64,000 nucleotides of DNA from Oscillospiraceae bacterium. Lineage in GTDB: Bacteria > Bacillota > Clostridia > Oscillospirales > Ruminococcaceae. Under the pieces are notes generated by a model. That model searched no databases. It saw only the letters and a list, made by a program, of their open reading frames with translations, and was not told the DNA's origin. The stretch is taken from the NCBI GenBank assembly GCA_900768705.1, contig CAAGEB010000068.1, positions 1-64,000 of the forward strand. Direction: 5' to 3'. Of the stretch, positions 51,671 through 61,019 are shown piece after piece (the stretch's first letter is position 1; the number at the start of each line of letters is the position of its first letter). The position numbers and the translations under genes were made by a program.

Positions 51671-52834
51671 TTACGCAAGCACTTCGGCAAGTATTTCCAA
51701 TCCTTTGTCAATTTCCTCATAAGAAATTGTAAGAGGGGGAAGGAGTCGAACCTTTGATTTGGCGGTTAGAAGCAGCAACCCCTTATCCAGAGCAGCTGCG
51801 ACAACATCGGCAGCTTTTTTGCTTCTGAGCTCTATGCCCAGCATCAGACCCAAACCGGATACGGATTTAACCTCGGGCATTTCTATAAGCTTTCCGGAGA
51901 TATAATTACCTTTTTTGACAACATCCAAAAGGAAATCTTCTTTGCTTACCGTATCAAGCACGGCAATTCCACCGGCACAGCTTATCGGATTTCCACCAAA
52001 AGTTGAGCCGTGTGTTCCGGGAACCAGCACATCTGCGCACTTTTCTCCGGAGAGACAAACACCGATAGGAACTCCACCTGCCAAACCCTTTGCAAGAGTT
52101 GTAAGGTCGGCTTTTTTATTGTAATGCTGACCGCAAAGGAATGTGCCGGTTCTGCCAACGCCGGTCTGAACTTCATCTGCAATAGTCAGTACATCCTTTT
52201 TTTCGCAAAGCCTGAAAATTTCATCCACGAATTCCTGCTCCAGAGCCACAACTCCGCCCTCGCCCTGAATGTATTCAAACATTACGGCGCAAACCGTATC
52301 GTCAAGCTTGGCACGCAGATCGTCAATGTTATTGGCTTCAACATTTATAAAGCCTTCAACGAAAGGAAAGAAATAGTTGTGAAAAACATCCTGACCTGTG
52401 GCGGAAAGTGTGCAAAGCGTTCTTCCGTGGAATGAATTTGTCAGAGTTATGATATTGTGTCTGCCCTTTCCGTACTTGTCAAAGCTGTATTTACGGGCAA
52501 TTTTTATCGCACATTCGTTAGCCTCCGCACCGGAATTTCCGAAAAACATATTTGTGTAGCCTGTGGTTTTGCAAAGCTTTTCGGCAAAATCAGCACTTAC
52601 CCTTGTGTAATAATAATTTGAGGTATGCTGAATTTTCTTTGCCTGTGTACAAACAGCTTCCACCCAGGCGTCATTGCAGTATCCCAGAGAATTCGTTCCG
52701 ATTCCGGAACCGAAATCTATATACTTTTTACCGTTTTCATCCTCGGCATTAACACCGCTGCCGTTATCCATAACCACATTGTATCTGCCGTAGGAATGCA
52801 TTATGTATTTGTTGAACTGTTCAATTGTATTCAC
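51671..52834 (-). CDS. argD: Acetylornithine aminotransferase
   Basis: A 387-aa class III PLP aminotransferase. FGNSGAEANECAIKIARKY, FHGRTLCTLSATGQ, VMFEYIQGEGGV, IADEVQTGVGRTG and LTTLAKGLAGGVPIG (PLP Lys about 242) are clear. Start is GTG at 52834, with GAGGTG upstream. The gap to argB is 12 bp. Confidence 0.95.
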   Translation of the reverse strand: MNTIEQFNKYIMHSYGRYNVVMDNGSGVNAEDENGKKYIDFGSGIGTNSLGYCNDAWVEAVCTQAKKIQHTSNYYYTRVSADFAEKLCKTTGYTNMFFGNSGAEANECAIKIARKYSFDKYGKGRHNIITLTNSFHGRTLCTLSATGQDVFHNYFFPFVEGFINVEANNIDDLRAKLDDTVCAVMFEYIQGEGGVVALEQEFVDEIFRLCEKKDVLTIADEVQTGVGRTGTFLCGQHYNKKADLTTLAKGLAGGVPIGVCLSGEKCADVLVPGTHGSTFGGNPISCAGGIAVLDTVSKEDFLLDVVKKGNYISGKLIEMPEVKSVSGLGLMLGIELRSKKAADVVAAALDKGLLLLTAKSKVRLLPPLTISYEEIDKGLEILAEVLA

Positions 52835-52846
52835 AAAATCACCTCA

Positions 52847-53701
52847 TTAAGCGATAATCATAGTACCCGCACCTATATCGGTGAGAAGCTCGATAAGAAT
52901 GGAGTGGGGAATGCGTCCGTCAATTATGTTAGCTTTCTTTACGCCTCTTCGGACAGCTTCAACACAGCAATCAATTTTTGGAATCATACCGCCTGAAATT
53001 ATTCCCTGCTTTTTAAGGTACGGAACCTCGCTTACTCCAAGCGTTCTGATAAGTGTATTTTCATCATCCTTATCTTCCAGCAGCCCCTTTATATCGGTAA
53101 GGAGAATTAAATTTGAAGCCTTCATTTCTGCGGCAATTCTGGCGGCAGCCGTATCGGCATTGATATTGAAAACCGTTCCGTCTTCGCCTCTTCCGACCGT
53201 TGAAACAACCGGAATATATCCGTTGTCAAGTGCGTTAAAAATGATTTCGGGATTTACTTTTGTGATTTCTCCCACATATCCCATATCCTCAGACATCATT
53301 TTTGCCTCAATCATACCGCCGTCAAGTCCGCAAAGACCAACTGCCTTTCCGCTGTGGTTTTGGAGCATTGAAACCAGATCCTTATTGACCTTTCCGGCAA
53401 GCACCATCTGAACAATCTCAATGGTTTCTTCGTCGGTATATCTTAATCCGTTAACAAACTGACTTTGCTTACCTACCTTATTCAGCATAGCATTGATTTC
53501 GGGACCGCCGCCATGTACCAATACCACCTTGATACCAACGATTGACAGCATTACAATATCCCGCATAACCGCCTGCTTCAGATAGTCATTCGTCATAGCG
53601 TTACCGCCGTATTTGACAACAACTACTTTGCCGTTGTATTCCTGCAAATAGGGGAGAGCCTCAATCATCACATTGGCTCTGGTATCGTAATCAATTTCCA
53701 T
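52847..53701 (-). CDS. argB: Acetylglutamate kinase
   Basis: A 284-aa amino-acid kinase phosphorylating N-acetylglutamate. VVVKYGGNAM, VLVHGGGPEINAMLNKVGKQSQFVNGLRYTDEETIEIVQMVL, GLCGLDGGMIEA, NADTAAARIAAEM and GGMIPKIDCC are diagnostic. The N-terminal helix and length resemble arginine-inhibited hexameric enzymes, so feedback inhibition is plausible. AAGGAG is 8 nt before ATG. Confidence 0.95.
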   Translation of the reverse strand: MEIDYDTRANVMIEALPYLQEYNGKVVVVKYGGNAMTNDYLKQAVMRDIVMLSIVGIKVVLVHGGGPEINAMLNKVGKQSQFVNGLRYTDEETIEIVQMVLAGKVNKDLVSMLQNHSGKAVGLCGLDGGMIEAKMMSEDMGYVGEITKVNPEIIFNALDNGYIPVVSTVGRGEDGTVFNINADTAAARIAAEMKASNLILLTDIKGLLEDKDDENTLIRTLGVSEVPYLKKQGIISGGMIPKIDCCVEAVRRGVKKANIIDGRIPHSILIELLTDIGAGTMIIA

Positions 53702-53815
53702 TTTACAAACTCCTTATGCTAATTCTGCATCAACCCAACCTTTGTATTCTCTGCCGGAATTAACGCCATTATTTAAATTACGGCTTGAATTTGTTTTTGT
53801 AATATCACGAAGGAA

Positions 53816-55051
53816 TCAGGTTCTGTATTCAGCATTGATTTTTACATATTCAAAGGTAAGATCGCAACCCCATGCGATAGCACTGCCCTCGCCCTGGTGA
53901 AGGTCAACAAGTATCTTGATTTCGTCCTCCGAAAGGATATCCTTTGCGGATTCCTCCGAAAAATTAATTCCTGCGCCGTCAACGCACACCGTAAGCTTTC
54001 CCTTTGTGCTTGCCAGTTCAACGGAAACTCTGTCAATATCGAATTCCGCATCCGCATATCCGATAGCGCACAGAATTCTTCCCCAGTTTGCGTCGGAGGC
54101 AAAAAGTGCCGCTTTTACAAGGCTTGAGGAAATGACCGACTTTGCAACAATCTTTGCGGTCTGTTCATCGGGGGCACCGTTTACAATACATTCTATAAGC
54201 TTTGTAGCACCTTCACCGTCACGGGCGGTTTCACGGGCAAGATTCATCATAACGGCATACAAAGCGTTTACAAAGGTATCATAATTCTTGTCTTCGCAAT
54301 TGATAATCTTATTTTCCGCCAATCCCGAGGACATAAGGATAATCGTGTCATTGGTTGATGTATCTCCGTCAACGCTTACCATATTGTATGTAACGGAATT
54401 TACTTTGCGGAGAGCCTTTTCAAGAAGCTCCCGCTCAATTGCCACATCGGTTGTAATAAACGCCAACATTGTTGCCATATTGGGATTTATCATTCCGCTG
54501 CCCTTGGATATTCCACCAACATGGCACTTTCTGTCGTCCAGCATAAATTCCACGGCAACTTCCTTTTTGCGGGTATCTGTTGTCATAATAGCCTCACAGG
54601 CATCGCCGCTGTTCTTCACAGAAAGGGATTTTGCAAGAGTGGGAATCATAATTTTTATGGGTTTAATGCTCAGCTTCTGACCGATTACACCGGTAGAGGC
54701 AACAAGAACATCATCTGAATCAATATCCAGCGCAGTGGCGGTAAGCTCGCACATTTCCTCTGCAATCTCTATGCCGTTGTCGTTGCAGGTGTTTGCATTG
54801 CCGCTGTTTACAATAACAGCTTGAGCATATCCGTCTTTCAGATGTTCACGGGTTACGATAATCGGCGCACCCTTAACCTTATTCTGTGTATATAGTGCGG
54901 CGGTCTTGCAGCGAACAGCACAGCTTATCATTGCAAGGTCTTTTTTGGTGGTATTTCCCGCCTTTATTCCTGCAATAACACCGCCTGCCGTAAATCCTTC
55001 GGCAGCGCAGACACCGCCGTCAACAAATTCAAAGCCTTCAAATTTAACCAT
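53816..55051 (-). CDS. argJ: Bifunctional ornithine acetyltransferase/N-acetylglutamate synthase
   Basis: A 411-aa ArgJ precursor that self-cleaves before the Thr of NPNMATMLAF into alpha and beta chains. It transfers acetyl from acetylornithine to glutamate and so recycles the acetyl group. VIVNSGNANTCND, STGVIGQKLS, KGSGMINPNMATMLAFITTD and VSVDGDTSTNDT are present. Its presence explains why no argE is in the operon. GAGGG precedes the ATG. The 200-bp gap to argC holds an 8-bp hairpin but no gene. Confidence 0.95.
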   Translation of the reverse strand: MVKFEGFEFVDGGVCAAEGFTAGGVIAGIKAGNTTKKDLAMISCAVRCKTAALYTQNKVKGAPIIVTREHLKDGYAQAVIVNSGNANTCNDNGIEIAEEMCELTATALDIDSDDVLVASTGVIGQKLSIKPIKIMIPTLAKSLSVKNSGDACEAIMTTDTRKKEVAVEFMLDDRKCHVGGISKGSGMINPNMATMLAFITTDVAIERELLEKALRKVNSVTYNMVSVDGDTSTNDTIILMSSGLAENKIINCEDKNYDTFVNALYAVMMNLARETARDGEGATKLIECIVNGAPDEQTAKIVAKSVISSSLVKAALFASDANWGRILCAIGYADAEFDIDRVSVELASTKGKLTVCVDGAGINFSEESAKDILSEDEIKILVDLHQGEGSAIAWGCDLTFEYVKINAEYRT

Positions 55052-55253
55052 AATTATCCCTCTTTATAATAAGCCATCGTTCATCTGTTCAACAATCACA
55101 GCCGGGATATAATCCTTGTTTTCACATATTAACCGACAAACTACTTTGACCGGAGAAAATCGGTGTTTCTTTAATTGATAAACATAATAAGTCAATTTAA
55201 AAATGCTAGACTTATTCCGTCTTTCTCACCAAAGCTGCGGATTTTTTAAAATA

Positions 55254-56186
55254 TCAGATTAACCCCGTTCTTTCGTCAATTCCCATCATTATGTTAAGAC
55301 ACTGAACAGCCGCCCCCGAAGCTCCTTTGCCAAGATTGTCAAGGCGTGAGCAGAGGATAAGCCGATCATCATTACCGTTAACAAAAATTTCCATCATATT
55401 TGTTCCGGCAAGATTATTAGCACCGATAAAGCCGTCCTCGGGTTCACCTTCCGGCATTACCTTAACAAAATAAGAATCGGCATAATAATCCGAGAGGGCT
55501 TTTCGGACATCGTTTGCAGTATATTTTTTAGAAAGCAATGCGGTATGTATGGGAAGCGACACAACCATTCCGCTGAAATAATCGCAAACAAAAGGATTAA
55601 ATGCCGGAGCAAAAGACAATCCGCAGATTTTCTGCATTTCAGGAAGGTGCTTGTGTTGCTGAGTAAGAGCATACTGGCGGGGACTGTCAAAATCGGCAGG
55701 TCTGTCAGCACTTTCATACACTGCAATAGCCTTCTTTCCTGCGCCGCTGTAGCCGGAAACAGCATGGCCGCACACCGGATAATCGGCGGGCATTATTCCA
55801 AGCTTTACCAGCGGATAAACCATTGAAATAAACCCGCTTGCATAACAGCCGGGAACCGCAACACGATTGCTGCCCGCTATTTTAGCACGAAATTCCGACG
55901 ACAGTTCCGGAAAGCCGTAAGCCCAATCCGGATTGGTGCGGTGAGCAGTGGAAGCGTCAATAATTCTGACATTTTTGTCAGCCATGGCAACTGCTTCCTT
56001 TGCAGCCGCATCCGGAAGACAAAGAAAAGTAAAATCGGATGAATTTATAAGCTTTTTGCGCTCGTCATTATCCTTGCGTTTATCTTCATCTATTCTTAAA
56101 AGCTCAATATCGTTTCTGCCGGAAAAACGCTCCAGTATTTTGAGGCCGGTTGTCCCTTCCTGACCGTCAATATAAACCTTAACCAT
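55254..56186 (-). CDS. argC: N-acetyl-gamma-glutamyl-phosphate reductase (type 2, short)
   Basis: A 310-aa NADPH enzyme. KVYIDGQEGTTGLKILERF, FLCLPDAAAKEAV, IDASTAHRTNPDWAYGFPEL and the nucleophile segment RVAVPGCYASGFISMVYPL (Cys about 114) mark the shorter AGPR type. Its ATG at 56186 lies inside argH (8-bp overlap) and has GAGGAG 7 nt upstream; the adjacent GTG at 56189 is the alternative. Confidence 0.94.
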   Translation of the reverse strand: MVKVYIDGQEGTTGLKILERFSGRNDIELLRIDEDKRKDNDERKKLINSSDFTFLCLPDAAAKEAVAMADKNVRIIDASTAHRTNPDWAYGFPELSSEFRAKIAGSNRVAVPGCYASGFISMVYPLVKLGIMPADYPVCGHAVSGYSGAGKKAIAVYESADRPADFDSPRQYALTQQHKHLPEMQKICGLSFAPAFNPFVCDYFSGMVVSLPIHTALLSKKYTANDVRKALSDYYADSYFVKVMPEGEPEDGFIGANNLAGTNMMEIFVNGNDDRLILCSRLDNLGKGASGAAVQCLNIMMGIDERTGLI

Positions 56187-57567
56187 CACAAAGCTCCTCT
56201 AATTTTTTTCTTGTCAATTTAATCTGGGTACTTACGCTTTCCGGAGAAGGTCCGCCGTAGGATTTGCGTTCTCTGACGCAGGTGTCAAGGTTGATCGCTT
56301 TATAGACATCTTCGTCAAAAAGCTCGCTTTGCTGCTTGTAATCTGCCAGAGAAAGATCCTCAAGCGTTGTGTTTCTGCTTATGCACAAAGCAACCAGACC
56401 GCCTGTAATCTTATATGCGGTACGGAAAGGCATACCCTTCTTAACAAGATAATCCGCACAGTCGGTGGCGTTAATAAAGCCTTTGGCAGCCGCTTTTCTC
56501 ATATTATCCTTCAATACCGTCATTGTTTCAAGCATGGGAATAAAAGTGGAAAGACACATTTTTATATTGTCAACGGCGTCGAAAATAGCTTCCTTATCCT
56601 CCTGCATATCCTTATTGTAGGCAAGAGGCAGACCCTTCATCATAGTGAGCAGCGTCATATTATCACCGATAACACGGGCGGTTTTTCCGCGGATAAGTTC
56701 GGTGACATCGGGATTTTTCTTCTGCGGCATTATACTTGAGCCGGTGGAGTAAGCGTCGTCAAGCTCCACAAATTTAAATTCCCACGAACACCACATAATG
56801 ATTTCTTCGGAAAAACGGGATAAATGTACCATACAAACAGACAATGCACTTGCCAGCTCAATACAGAAATCCCTGTCCGATACACCGTCAAGGGAGTTTG
56901 CCATTGGTTCGCTCATATTGAGCAGCTCGGCAGTTCTGCTGCGGTTGATATTATAGGTAGTTCCCGCCAGTGCGCAACTTCCGAGAGGGGAAACATTCAT
57001 ACGCTTTCCGGTATCGTTCAGCCTGTCAATATCTCTCAGCAGCATCTGGGCATAAGCCATAAGATGATGTCCGAAAGTAATAGGCTGAGCACGCTGCAAA
57101 TGTGTGTATCCGGGCATTATTGTATCGGTATTTTTTTCTGCGATATTGCAGAGAGTTTCAACAAGCTCCGAAATCAGCTTTTTAATCTCTGCTATTTCAT
57201 CACGGAGATACAGGCGTATATCAAGAGCAACCTGATCATTTCGTGAGCGTGAAGTGTGAAGTCTCTTACCCACATCGCCAAGGCGTCGTGTCAGCTCAGC
57301 CTCGATAAACATGTGGATATCCTCCGCACAAGGGTCAATTTCCAGTTTCCCGCTTTCAATATCGGAAAGAATTTCTTTCAGCCCGCCGATAAGCTCCAGA
57401 CTGTCACTCACGCTTATTATGCCCTGTTCGCCGAGCATGGTCGCATGAGCAATGCTTCCTTCAATGTCCTGCTTATACATTCTTGCATCAAAAGAAATTG
57501 AGGAATTAAAGGCATTAACCTTGCTGTCAACCTCTTTGGAAAATCTTCCCGCCCACATCATTGCCAT
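56179..57567 (-). CDS. argH: Argininosuccinate lyase
   Basis: A 462-aa fumarase-superfamily enzyme releasing arginine and fumarate. MWAGRFSKEVDSKVNAFNSSI, LHTSRSRNDQVALDIRLYLRDEI, GYTHLQRAQPITFGHHLMAY, GSSIMPQKKNPDVTELIRGKTARV (catalytic Ser loop about 275) are present. ATG at 57567 is chosen because GGGAG lies about 8 nt upstream; an ATG at 57582 lacks a site. Confidence 0.95.
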   Translation of the reverse strand: MAMMWAGRFSKEVDSKVNAFNSSISFDARMYKQDIEGSIAHATMLGEQGIISVSDSLELIGGLKEILSDIESGKLEIDPCAEDIHMFIEAELTRRLGDVGKRLHTSRSRNDQVALDIRLYLRDEIAEIKKLISELVETLCNIAEKNTDTIMPGYTHLQRAQPITFGHHLMAYAQMLLRDIDRLNDTGKRMNVSPLGSCALAGTTYNINRSRTAELLNMSEPMANSLDGVSDRDFCIELASALSVCMVHLSRFSEEIIMWCSWEFKFVELDDAYSTGSSIMPQKKNPDVTELIRGKTARVIGDNMTLLTMMKGLPLAYNKDMQEDKEAIFDAVDNIKMCLSTFIPMLETMTVLKDNMRKAAAKGFINATDCADYLVKKGMPFRTAYKITGGLVALCISRNTTLEDLSLADYKQQSELFDEDVYKAINLDTCVRERKSYGGPSPESVSTQIKLTRKKLEELCDG

Positions 57568-57592
57568 AATCAAATCTCCCATAAATCAAATC

Positions 57593-57616
57593 AAGCGGGA
57601 AAGCCGGTTCCCGCTT
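57593..57616 (-). terminator. Hairpin between argG and argH
   Basis: A perfect 9-bp stem AAGCGGGAA / TTCCCGCTT with a 6-nt loop, 8 bp after the argG stop. No T run follows on the minus strand, so it may cause partial termination or protect the argG mRNA 3' end. Confidence 0.5.
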
Positions 57617-57624
57617 GTCCATAA

Positions 57625-58842
57625 TTACTTATTTCTCTCTGCGTCGAGAAGTGCCTTAACCTTGATAGGCAGACCGAACAGATTGATAAATCCTGCAGAA
57701 TCCTTCTGATCGTAAACATCATCTTCGCCGAAGGAAGCAAAATCCTCGCTGTACAGAGTATAGGGCGAAGTAACACCCGCATTGATTATGTTGCCCTTGT
57801 AGAGCTTCAGCTTTACATCACCGGTAACTGTTTCCTGAGTTTTGTTGACAAAAGCGTCGAGAGCTTCACGCAGGGGAGTGTACCACTGACCGTTATATAC
57901 CAGCTCGCCGTACTTCTGAGCAAGACCGTACTTATAGTGCTGTGTCTCCTTATCAAGGCAGATAGTTTCAAGAACCTCGTGAGCATGGTACAGAATAGTA
58001 CCGCCGGGGGTTTCATAAACGCCTCTGGACTTCATACCAACCAGTCTGTTTTCAACTACATCAAACAAACCGATACCGTTTTCGCCGCCGATTTTGTTAA
58101 GCGTCTTGATAAGCTTAACGCCGTCCATAGTTTCACCGTTAAGAGCAGTGGGAACGCCCTTCTCAAAGTGAATGGTGATGTAGGTAGGCTTATCGGGAGC
58201 CTGCTCGGGAGAAACGCCCAGCTCAAGGAATCCGGGATTGTTGTACTTAGGCTCGTTAGCAGGATCCTCCAGATCAAGACCCTCGTGCGAAAGATGCCAC
58301 AGGTTCATATCCTTAGAGTAGTTGGTATCACGGGTAATTTTTATCGGAACATTATGAGCCTCGGCATAGTCAATTTCCTGATCACGGGATTTGATGTCCC
58401 ATATTCTCCAGGGAGCGATGATTTTCAGCTCGGGAGCAAGAGCCTTGATGGTAAGCTCAAAACGAACCTGATCATTTCCCTTACCTGTACAGCCGTGGCA
58501 GATAGCGTCAGCATTCTCTTTCTTTGCAATCTCAACCAGACGCTTTGCAATAGGGGGGCGGGCAAAGGAGGTACCCAGCAGATAGCCTTCGTACTTTGCG
58601 CCTGCTTTGAGAGAAGGGAAGATGAAGTCATTTACAAATTCATCCTGAATGTCCTCGATGTAGAGTTTAGAAGCACCTGTCTTCTTTGCACGCTTCTCAA
58701 GACCTTCCAGTTCTGCATCCTGACCCACATTGCCGGCAACGCAGATAACTTCGCAGTTGTTGTAGTTTTCTTTCAGCCAAGGAATGATTATAGAGGTATC
58801 AAGACCTCCGGAATATGCCAGAACTACTTTTTTAATATCCAT
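57625..58842 (-). CDS. argG: Argininosuccinate synthase
   Basis: A 405-aa ATP-dependent ligase of citrulline and aspartate. VVLAYSGGLDTSIIIPWLKENY (PP-loop), HGCTGKGNDQVRFELTIKALAP, LWHLSHEGLDLEDPANEP and GMKSRGVYETPGGTILYHAHE are canonical. AAGGAG is 8 nt before ATG. First gene of the arginine operon argG-H-C-J-B-D-X-F, driven by a near-consensus promoter with ArgR-like sites upstream. Confidence 0.96.
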   Translation of the reverse strand: MDIKKVVLAYSGGLDTSIIIPWLKENYNNCEVICVAGNVGQDAELEGLEKRAKKTGASKLYIEDIQDEFVNDFIFPSLKAGAKYEGYLLGTSFARPPIAKRLVEIAKKENADAICHGCTGKGNDQVRFELTIKALAPELKIIAPWRIWDIKSRDQEIDYAEAHNVPIKITRDTNYSKDMNLWHLSHEGLDLEDPANEPKYNNPGFLELGVSPEQAPDKPTYITIHFEKGVPTALNGETMDGVKLIKTLNKIGGENGIGLFDVVENRLVGMKSRGVYETPGGTILYHAHEVLETICLDKETQHYKYGLAQKYGELVYNGQWYTPLREALDAFVNKTQETVTGDVKLKLYKGNIINAGVTSPYTLYSEDFASFGEDDVYDQKDSAGFINLFGLPIKVKALLDAERNK

Positions 58843-58876
58843 AATAAATCTCCTTAAAAAAATTATTTACAATTTT

Positions 58877-58904
58877 ATTATACTCAATAAACAAGATTTG
58901 TCAA
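58877..58904 (-). promoter_or_regulatory. Sigma-A promoter of the arginine operon
   Basis: On the minus strand TTGACA (58904-58899), a 16-bp spacer and TATAAT (58882-58877), about 35 bp before the argG ATG. Confidence 0.85.
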
Positions 58905-58923
58905 GGGGTTTTATTCAGTAATT

Positions 58924-58936
58924 TGAATTATATTCA
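58924..58936. promoter_or_regulatory. ArgR-box-like palindrome 1
   Basis: TGAATTATATTCA, TGAAT and ATTCA half-sites with a 3-bp centre, very close to the ArgR consensus. It lies about 20 bp upstream of the argG -35 box. Confidence 0.55.
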
Positions 58937-58974
58937 TATTTTGCAAATTTTTTTGAATATTTCTGGGCATTTTA

Positions 58975-58987
58975 TGAATATTATTCA
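58975..58987. promoter_or_regulatory. ArgR-box-like palindrome 2
   Basis: TGAATATTATTCA, same half-sites and spacing, 51 bp (about five helical turns) from palindrome 1, and about 35 bp before the -35 box of the divergent XRE gene. Confidence 0.55.
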
Positions 58988-59021
58988 GAAAACCGAATAT
59001 TATAGGCGGCGTTTTCCTCAC

Positions 59022-59050
59022 TTGACAAAAGCGGGGTTCACTGGTATAAT
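59022..59050 (+). promoter_or_regulatory. Sigma-A promoter of the XRE-ImmA unit
   Basis: TTGACA (59022-59027), 17 bp, TATAAT (59045-59050), about 51 bp before the ATG. Confidence 0.85.
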
Positions 59051-59072
59051 GTATATGTGAAATATTGTTCAC
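59036..59072. promoter_or_regulatory. Candidate operator of the XRE regulator
   Basis: GTTCAC (59036-59041, inside the promoter spacer), GTGAA (59057-59061) and TTCAC (59068-59072) form inverted half-sites over the -10 and start point. This suits autorepression by the HTH protein encoded downstream. Confidence 0.45.
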
Positions 59073-59101
59073 TATTTTTGTATTATCAGGAGGTTTTCAT
59101 A

Positions 59102-59494
59102 ATGAAACTTAATGAAAAACTTGACATTATGCTTGCACGCAAACGACTTAAAAGAGTGGAGTTTGCCGATTCCGTGGGTATTACATACCGTGCATTTGCG
59201 TATTATATGAACGGAAGCCGTACTCCCAGACGAAATATTCTTGAAAGAATGGCGAAGGAGCTTGGCGTAACACCCGAGTTCCTGCTGGATGACAGTGTTG
59301 ATATTGAGCTTACTTCGGAAGAAAAGCTGATAAGAAGTATCAGCGAAAGCGGAAACAATCCCTGCGGTACAATAAAGTTCCTTGAACAATCAAGGGGATT
59401 GTTTGCCGGAAATGCTCTTTCCGATGAGGATAAAGAAAACCTTGTTTGCTGTCTTAAAGAAATATACGAGGATTCTCTCAGAACAGGAAAATAA
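59102..59494 (+). CDS. XRE-family transcriptional regulator
   Basis: A 130-aa protein with an N-terminal Cro/CI-type HTH (LDIMLARKRLKRVEFADSVGI, then YRAFAYYMNGSRTPRRNILERMAKELGVTPEFLLDD, about residues 6-63) and an acidic C-terminal region. It likely controls its own operon through the repeats at 59036-59072. AGGAGG precedes the ATG. Its stop overlaps the next ATG by one base (TAATG). XRE plus ImmA pairs are known anti-repressor switches, in which the peptidase cleaves the regulator. Confidence 0.88.
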   Translation: MKLNEKLDIMLARKRLKRVEFADSVGITYRAFAYYMNGSRTPRRNILERMAKELGVTPEFLLDDSVDIELTSEEKLIRSISESGNNPCGTIKFLEQSRGLFAGNALSDEDKENLVCCLKEIYEDSLRTGK

Positions 59495-59988
59495 TGCAGG
59501 GGATTATTGACATTGCGGAAAGCGTCAACGAACAATACCGCGGAAACAGTATTTTTGAAACTGCGGAAAATGCGGGAAATAAAGTCTGGTTCAGAAAACT
59601 TGGTACGCTTAAAGGTTTTTATATATGCGAAAATAACAGCAGATATATTGTGATTAACGAAGAACTTGATGAAAGAATCAAGGAAGTTGTCTGCGCTCAT
59701 GAGCTGGGTCACGATATGCTTCACCGTGAAATGTCAAAGGGCGGAATTCGTGAAAGCACACTTTTTCTGAGCAGTAATAAAACAGAACGGGAAGCAAATT
59801 TGTTTGCTGCCGATTTGCTGATTTCCGATTATGACATTTTATCGGAGCTTGAGTATTGCTCCGATGCCGATTCGTTGGCGGCAAATCTGAAATATCCTGC
59901 CGAGCTAGTGGCATACAAGCTGGAATTGCTTAGATTCAAAGGGTATCGTCTGAATTTAATGGATACCAGAAGCGACTTTTTGCATTAA
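59494..59988 (+). CDS. ImmA/IrrE family metallo-endopeptidase
   Basis: A 164-aa zinc peptidase with HELGH (residues 69-73) followed by MLHRE, and EREANLFAADLLI (about 94-106) supplying the third ligand. Relatives ImmA and IrrE cleave XRE-type repressors (ICEBs1 ImmR, DdrO) on a stress or cell-cell signal. The one-base overlap with the XRE gene supports the same partnership here. No mobile element genes are nearby. Confidence 0.88.
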   Translation: MQGIIDIAESVNEQYRGNSIFETAENAGNKVWFRKLGTLKGFYICENNSRYIVINEELDERIKEVVCAHELGHDMLHREMSKGGIRESTLFLSSNKTEREANLFAADLLISDYDILSELEYCSDADSLAANLKYPAELVAYKLELLRFKGYRLNLMDTRSDFLH

Positions 59989-59999
59989 GGAGAATGGCT

Positions 60000-61019
60000 G
60001 TGGAAATTAAAGAAATCCTGAAAAAACTGACGGCTCTGTCGGGAGTATCGGGAAATGAATTCCCCGCTTCACACGCAGCGGCGGAACTGCTTGGTGAATA
60101 TGCGGAAAAAGTATCGGTGGACAGCTTTGGAAATGTGGTCGGATATATTGAAGCCGCTAAGCCGGGAACCGGAACTCTGATGCTGGATGCCCATATTGAC
60201 AGGGTGGGAATGATTGTTACCTTTATAGACGAAAAGGGCTTCTTGTGCGTAGGAAACTGCGGCTCTCCCGATGTAAAGACCTTCCTTGCGCAGTCTGTAA
60301 CGGTTCATGGAAGAAAAGACATTCCCGGTGTTATATGTACGCTGCCTCCACATGTTTCCAAGGACAAGGGAAAAGCACCCGAAATATCCGATATTCGCAT
60401 AGATGTAGGCTTGTCCAAAACACAGGCTGAACAGATTATTGCTCCCGGAGACCGTATTACACTCAATTCCCGTTTCAAAGAGCTTAGCGATAATGTTGTA
60501 TCTGCACCGGCATTGGATGACAGAAGCGGCGTATGCACAATTCTTGCCGCATTGGACAAGCTGGGTGCGGAAAAACCGCATTACAATGTGGTTGTTTCCT
60601 TTACGGCGGGGGAGGAGGTTAACGGAAGCGGAGCAAAGCAAACGGCTTTCAGAATTCAGCCGGATAAGGCAATTGCAGTTGATGTATCCTTCGGAGCTAC
60701 TCCCGACGGCGATCCTCACTGCACCGCTCCCCTGGGAAGCGGTGCTATGATAGGTTTTTCCGCTCGTCTGGACAAAAAAATGTCACAGGAACTGAAAACT
60801 CTGGCGGTAAACAAGCATATCCCGTTTACAAGCGAGGTTATGCCCAATGCCACCGGCACAAACGCCGATTCAATCGGTATATCCGGCAGGGGGGTCAGAT
60901 GCGCTACCGTTTCACTGCCGATAAGGTATATGCATACCGCCGTTGAAGCTATGGATATCAGAGACATTGAGTCTGCCGCTGATTTGATATGTGAGTATAT
61001 GAGGTGTGCCGATGATTGA
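60000..61019 (+). CDS. M42 family metallopeptidase (first of two)
   Basis: A 339-aa di-zinc aminopeptidase of the FrvX/DapB-endoglucanase type. TLMLDAHIDRVGMIVTFID, ALDDRSGVCTILAAL, FTAGEEVNGSG (catalytic Glu pair) and PIRYMHTAVEAMDIRDIE carry the metal ligands. The GTG at 60000 is chosen because AGGAG ends 7 nt upstream; the ATG at 59994 is too close to it. It lies 11 bp after the ImmA gene, so both are in one transcript. Confidence 0.87.
   Translation: MEIKEILKKLTALSGVSGNEFPASHAAAELLGEYAEKVSVDSFGNVVGYIEAAKPGTGTLMLDAHIDRVGMIVTFIDEKGFLCVGNCGSPDVKTFLAQSVTVHGRKDIPGVICTLPPHVSKDKGKAPEISDIRIDVGLSKTQAEQIIAPGDRITLNSRFKELSDNVVSAPALDDRSGVCTILAALDKLGAEKPHYNVVVSFTAGEEVNGSGAKQTAFRIQPDKAIAVDVSFGATPDGDPHCTAPLGSGAMIGFSARLDKKMSQELKTLAVNKHIPFTSEVMPNATGTNADSIGISGRGVRCATVSLPIRYMHTAVEAMDIRDIESAADLICEYMRCADD

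Noticed and set aside
55052..55253. Gene or terminator in the argC-argJ gap
   Set aside because: There is an 8-bp inverted repeat (AATAAGTC / GACTTATT) but no T tract and no frame with a start signal.
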